A program made the position numbers and the translations under genes. Under the pieces are notes generated by a model. That model worked only from the letters and a program-made list of their open reading frames with translations. It was not told where the DNA came from and made no database searches. Below, in pieces: positions 60,624-64,000 of a stretch of 64,000 bases of DNA. The stretch is from Pseudomonas sp. CFBP 13711 (GTDB lineage: Bacteria > Pseudomonadota > Gammaproteobacteria > Pseudomonadales > Pseudomonadaceae). The first letter of the stretch is position 1; every line of letters begins with the position of its first letter. The DNA lies in the NCBI RefSeq assembly GCF_014842265.1, contig NZ_JACYVI010000010.1, positions 62,001 through 126,000 on the forward strand, written 5' to 3'.

Positions 60624-62003
60624 ATGGAAGCCTCAACCAGTGTTTCGTTGCAGCACCGCCCCACCGTCCTGCTGGTGGACGATGAAGAATCGATTCTGAA
60701 CAGCCTGCGCCGCCTGCTTCGCGAGCAGCCCTATGACCTGCTGCTGGCCACCAGCGGCGAACAGGCCCTGGCGATCATGGCCGAAAAGCCGGTTGATCTG
60801 ATCGTCAGCGACGCGCGCATGCCGGGCATGGACGGCGCGGCGCTGCTGGCGCGGGTCTACAGCCTGTACCCGGACACCACGCGTATCCTGCTGACCGGCT
60901 ACGCCGACCTTGAAACCATCGTCAAAGCCATCAACCAGGGCCATGTGCATCGTTACATCGCCAAGCCCTGGACCGACGAAGAGCTGGTGCTGACCCTGCG
61001 TCAGTCCCTGGCATTCCAGTTTTCCGAACGCGAAAGACAGCGCCTTGAACAGCTCACCCAGCGGCAGAACGATGAGCTGAAAAGCCTTAACGCCACCCTG
61101 GAAAAACGTGTACTGGCGCGCACCGCCGAATTGCAGCAGACCGCCGACATGCTTGATCTGGCCTATGACGAGCTCAAGCACAGTTACGCCACCGGCACCG
61201 AGGTGTTTTCGATGCTGGTCAATCAGCGCCTGCCCGTGGACAAGCAGACCAATCGCGACGTCATCGACCTGATTAACGCGTGCAGCAGCCAACTCAATCT
61301 GGACGAGTCCACCCGCCGCGACCTGTGCATGGCCGCCGCGCTGTACAACATCGGCAAGCTCGGCTGGAGTGACGCGCTGATCAACACGCCGTCGGACATG
61401 GTCAGCCACGCCGACCGCGACACCTGGCGCAGTTACCCGCGGCAGAGCGAATCGTTGCTGATGACCCTCGAACCCATCCAGGACGCTGCCAGTCTGATTC
61501 TGCATCACCAGGAGCGCTGGGACGGCAGCGGCTTTCCGGCGCACCTCAAGGGTGAAGCGATTCCCTACGGCGCACGGCTGCTCAAGCTGGCCGTGGACTT
61601 CATCGAACTGCAGCGCGGGCTGATTCTGGAAAGACACCTGAGCAGCGGCGAGGCCTTGCTGTTCATCCGCCGCTACGCCGGCAAGCTCTACGACCCCGGC
61701 CTGATCGAGGATTTCGCCAAAGCCTGCGCGGCGTACCTGGACGATGCGGTGCTCAACGACCCGACCGTCAAGGCCGTGACTACCCGCGAGCTGGTGCCGG
61801 GCATGATTCTGGTGCGCAACCTGAACGCCGACAACGGCATGCTGCTGCTGAACGCGGGCAAGGTGGTCAACGCCGCGCTGATCGACAAACTGGCGGCCTT
61901 CGAGGCCATCGAAAACAAGACCCGCTACAGCATTTTCGTGCGCCTGCCCGAACACGTTCCGGGGTCAGAACCGCCGAAAACCCACTGGACTCAGGTCGGT
62001 TGA
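60624..62003 (+). CDS. Response regulator with degenerate HD-GYP domain
   Basis: 459 residues. Receiver at about 13-130 with VDDEE and phospho-acceptor Asp63 (IVSDARMPGMDG), Lys in YIAKPW. A long coiled coil (about 135-195) joins it to an HD-GYP-like domain (about 215-360) that has lost key metal ligands: the HD pair reads Tyr-Asn (AALYNIGKLGW) and the preceding His is absent, while HHQERWDGSGFP remains. A C-terminal domain of about 70 residues follows (LVPGMILVRNLNADNGMLL). Probably a phospho-relay or c-di-GMP-binding effector rather than a phosphodiesterase. ATG 60624 chosen; the frame is open upstream. Divergent kinase is its likely partner. Confidence 0.85.
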   Translation: MEASTSVSLQHRPTVLLVDDEESILNSLRRLLREQPYDLLLATSGEQALAIMAEKPVDLIVSDARMPGMDGAALLARVYSLYPDTTRILLTGYADLETIVKAINQGHVHRYIAKPWTDEELVLTLRQSLAFQFSERERQRLEQLTQRQNDELKSLNATLEKRVLARTAELQQTADMLDLAYDELKHSYATGTEVFSMLVNQRLPVDKQTNRDVIDLINACSSQLNLDESTRRDLCMAAALYNIGKLGWSDALINTPSDMVSHADRDTWRSYPRQSESLLMTLEPIQDAASLILHHQERWDGSGFPAHLKGEAIPYGARLLKLAVDFIELQRGLILERHLSSGEALLFIRRYAGKLYDPGLIEDFAKACAAYLDDAVLNDPTVKAVTTRELVPGMILVRNLNADNGMLLLNAGKVVNAALIDKLAAFEAIENKTRYSIFVRLPEHVPGSEPPKTHWTQVG

Positions 62004-62060
62004 TGCGCTGAGCAATCGATGCACAGAAATCGACGGCGCCTGAACCGCCCTCTTCCCGGT

Positions 62061-62850
62061 TGTAGGACTGGCTTTAGCCGGGAAGGCGTCATGTGTCGCG
62101 CGGCAGAATTGAGGGTGAATGCACGGGCCTCTTCCCGGCTGAAGCCGGTCCTACCAAGCATGCGTGCATCCAGAAGTATCGCCTGCGCCGCAAAATTGTG
62201 GGACCGGCTTTAGCCGGGAAAGCGTCAGGTGGCGCGCTGCGAAACTGAGGGTGAATGCACTGGCCCCTTCCCGGCTGAAGCCGGTCCCACTAAAAAGCAT
62301 TGCGTGCATTCAGAAGTATCGCGTGCGCCGCGAATTGTGGGGCCGGCTTTAGCCGGGAAAGCGTCAGGTGGCGCGCTGCAAGATTGAGAGTGAACGCACG
62401 GGCCTCTTCCCGGCTGAAGCCGGTCCTACCAAGCATGCGTGCATTCAGAAGTATCGCGTGCGCCGCGAATTGTGGGACCGGCTTTAGCCGGGAAAGCGTC
62501 GGGTGGCGCGCTGCAAAATTGTGGGTGAATGCACGGGCCCCTTCCCGGCTGAAGCCGGTCCTACCAAGCATGCGTGCATTCAGAAGTATCGCGTGCGCCG
62601 CAAAATTGTGGGACCGGCTTTAGCCGGGAAAACGTCGGGTGGCGCGCGGCAAGATTGAGAGTGAATGCACGGGCCTCTTCCCGGCTGAAGCCGGTCCTAC
62701 CAAGCATGCGTGCATCCGGAAGTATCGCGTGCGCCGCAAAATTGTGGGACCGGCTTCAGCCGGGAAGGCGTCGGATGGCGCGCTGCAGAATTGTGGGTGA
62801 ATGCACGGGCCTCTTCCCGGCTGAAGCCGGTCCCACTAAAAAGCACTGCA
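62061..62850. repeat. Six tandem REPIN units of about 136 bp
   Basis: Units begin near 62061, 62199, 62338, 62473, 62609 and 62745 (lengths 138, 139, 135, 136, 136). Each has a GGACCGGCTTTAGCCGGGAA palindrome, a linker (GTGAATGCAC), an inverse CTTCCCGGCTGAAGCCGG palindrome and a GCATGCGTGCATTCAGAAG spacer. Divergence between units is low (mostly single-base changes), which implies recent tandem duplication. Confidence 0.9.
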
Positions 62851-63259
62851 TGCATCCAGTGCGGTGACCTGCAGACTCGCCCGAGCATGCTTCATGTTCA
62901 GCTCCGATTAAGTATCCGGGCGCTAACTTAGCGGAACGGGCATCCGCGAGTGCCAAATAACTTGAATGGAGCGGTTAAAAAATAGTGGCCAATTCGGCTG
63001 TTTATAGCCCTCTGTCGACAACTATCGAAATGCTGAACCCAAGCTGTCTGAACATTAAATAACAGCCCGTTTGTTAATACGTCACCCGAAACAAAAACAA
63101 TACTCGAACAACCGTCACATTCAGCTGATAGCCCCGTAGCGACTGGCTATGGCGTACTGAAGAACACACACGGAAAACTGACGCAGCGCCCACGGTATTT
63201 TCATATTGGCGAGATTAACCTCCGGATAACGCAATACCCGAACCACTTGATCAGATCTG

Positions 63260-63340
63260 GTCATCTGATGAATAAGTCATCTATATGACGCGGTGCCCAC
63301 TAAGGCACTGTGATGAATACCTGCACGCGATTTAGATGAC
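63260..63340. promoter_or_regulatory. GTCATCT repeats upstream of arnB
   Basis: GTCATCT at 63260-63266 and again at 63276-63282 (16 bases apart), and its inverse AGATGAC at 63334-63340. The second is part of GTCAT-CTAT-ATGAC. A possible regulator site for the arn operon; I cannot match it to a known PmrA or PhoP box. Confidence 0.4.
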
Positions 63341-63413
63341 TTTCCAGCCGGTGCACAGTGGCGCCAACGGACGGGTGTGTTCAAACCTTGAACTTCAGTG
63401 GGACGTCCTCTTT

Positions 63414-64000
63414 ATGAATGAGGCTTTTCTTCCTTTTTCCCGCCCCAGTATCGGCGATGAAGAAGTGGCGGCGGTGACCCGCGTGCTGCGCTCCGGCTGG
63501 ATCACCACGGGCGCCGAATGCCAGCAGCTCGAGGCACAGTTCGCCGAACGGGTCGGTGCCAGGCATGCCATCGCTGTTTCATCGGCGACAGGCGCCATGC
63601 ACATCGCCTTGCTCGCGTTGGGCGTCGGCCCCGGCGATGAAGTGATCACGCCCTCGCAGACCTGGGTCTCGACCGCCAACATGATCTGCCTGCTGGGCGC
63701 CACCCCGGTGTTTGTCGATGTCGACCGCGACACGCTGATGACCGACGCGACGCTGATCGAACAGGCCATCACCCCACGCACCAAAGCCATTGTCCCGGTG
63801 CATTACGCCGGCGCGGCCTGTGATCTCGACCCGATTTATGCCCTCGCGGAGCGCCACGGCATCGCCGTCATCGAAGACGCCGCCCACGCGGCGGGCACGG
63901 CCTACAAAGGCCGGCCGGTGGGCAGCCGTGGCACGGCGATTTTTTCCTTTCATGCCATCAAAAACATGACCTGCGCAGAAGGCGCGATGTTGGTCACCGA
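63414..64000 (+). CDS. arnB: UDP-4-amino-4-deoxy-L-arabinose aminotransferase, N-terminal part
   Basis: 195 residues up to the right edge, DegT/DnrJ/EryC1 PLP aminotransferase family. Strong ArnB signature: FLPFSRPSIGDEEVAAV, then VLRSGWITTGAECQQLEAQFA and SQTWVSTANMICLLGATPVFVDVD. The PLP lysine is in FHAIKNMTCAEG (about 183). ArnB makes the aminoarabinose donor used to modify lipid A and resist cationic peptides and polymyxin. It is normally the first gene of the arn operon; the rest lies outside the window. ATG 63414 is chosen; the ribosome site is weak (GGGA). Confidence 0.93.
   Translation, partial: MNEAFLPFSRPSIGDEEVAAVTRVLRSGWITTGAECQQLEAQFAERVGARHAIAVSSATGAMHIALLALGVGPGDEVITPSQTWVSTANMICLLGATPVFVDVDRDTLMTDATLIEQAITPRTKAIVPVHYAGAACDLDPIYALAERHGIAVIEDAAHAAGTAYKGRPVGSRGTAIFSFHAIKNMTCAEGAMLVT

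Larger units (their letters stand above)
62004..63413. other. Gene-free stretch: REPIN array, then AT-rich arnB upstream region
   Basis: 1.4 kb without a gene. 62061-62850 is the REPIN array; 62851-63413 is AT-rich and holds the likely arnB promoter and short repeats listed below. No small ORF with a believable start seen. Confidence 0.6.

Noticed and set aside
62061..62850. CRISPR array
   Set aside because: Units are about 136 bp, nearly identical along their whole length and made of inverted REP pairs. There are no short repeats with unique spacers and no cas genes.

Overview
The window looks like a chromosomal segment of a Pseudomonas of the P. fluorescens complex. The basis is high GC with strong G/C third-position bias, many REP/REPIN palindromes of the Pseudomonas type, an MvaT-family (not H-NS) nucleoid protein, a MexEF-OprN-like pump, SfnB-type sulfur genes and an ArnB start at the right edge. 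This is inferred from gene content; no database search was possible.

Layout. 1-2851: start of a TonB-dependent receptor (minus strand), then divergently tonB-exbB-exbD, an energised outer-membrane uptake unit. 2861-3714: a composite repeat. 3729-12326: a minus-strand organosulfur unit (LLM flavin monooxygenase, lipoprotein binding protein, two permeases, fused double ATPase, SfnB-like flavoprotein), interrupted by a repeat at 10440-10900. 12652-13383: a methyltransferase. 13583-15163: hipBA with hipA broken by a perfect 11-bp tandem duplication, divergent from mexE-mexF-oprN (15455-21297). 21512-25048: a TPR protein, an MvaT-like silencer in AT-rich DNA, a possible small RNA, a DUF4946 protein and glyoxalase I. 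25319-29517: a GAF-EAL c-di-GMP phosphodiesterase divergent from a chemoreceptor, with paired palindromes around a TATAAT box between them.

29564-37250: SMP-30 lactonase plus a ribose-type ABC importer, with a soluble two-component system reading the other way from the binding-protein gene. 37255-38112: a second composite repeat, the reverse complement of the first. 38232-39640: a protealysin-like M4 protease with its emfourin-type inhibitor. 39788-41463: an FeS-type photolyase/cryptochrome with a DUF2256 mini-protein. 42024-46231: a TetR regulator, a secreted GH3 beta-glucosidase with a PA14 domain, and a 75-residue exported protein. 46319-56415: a compact type II secretion operon (gspE F G H I J K L M, a C/N-like gene, D) without its own prepilin peptidase. 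56650-62003: a LysE-family exporter, an alpha/beta hydrolase, a DUF1206 membrane protein, and a histidine kinase divergent from a receiver/pseudo-HD-GYP protein. 62061-62850: six tandem REPIN units of about 136 bp. 63414-64000: the start of arnB.

The genes are mostly conventional. The less usual material is the 0.85-kb composite inverted repeat family with covarying hairpins, the six-unit REPIN array, the hipA duplication (a possible phase switch or recent inactivation), the degenerate HD-GYP regulator and several unexplained palindromes in promoter regions.
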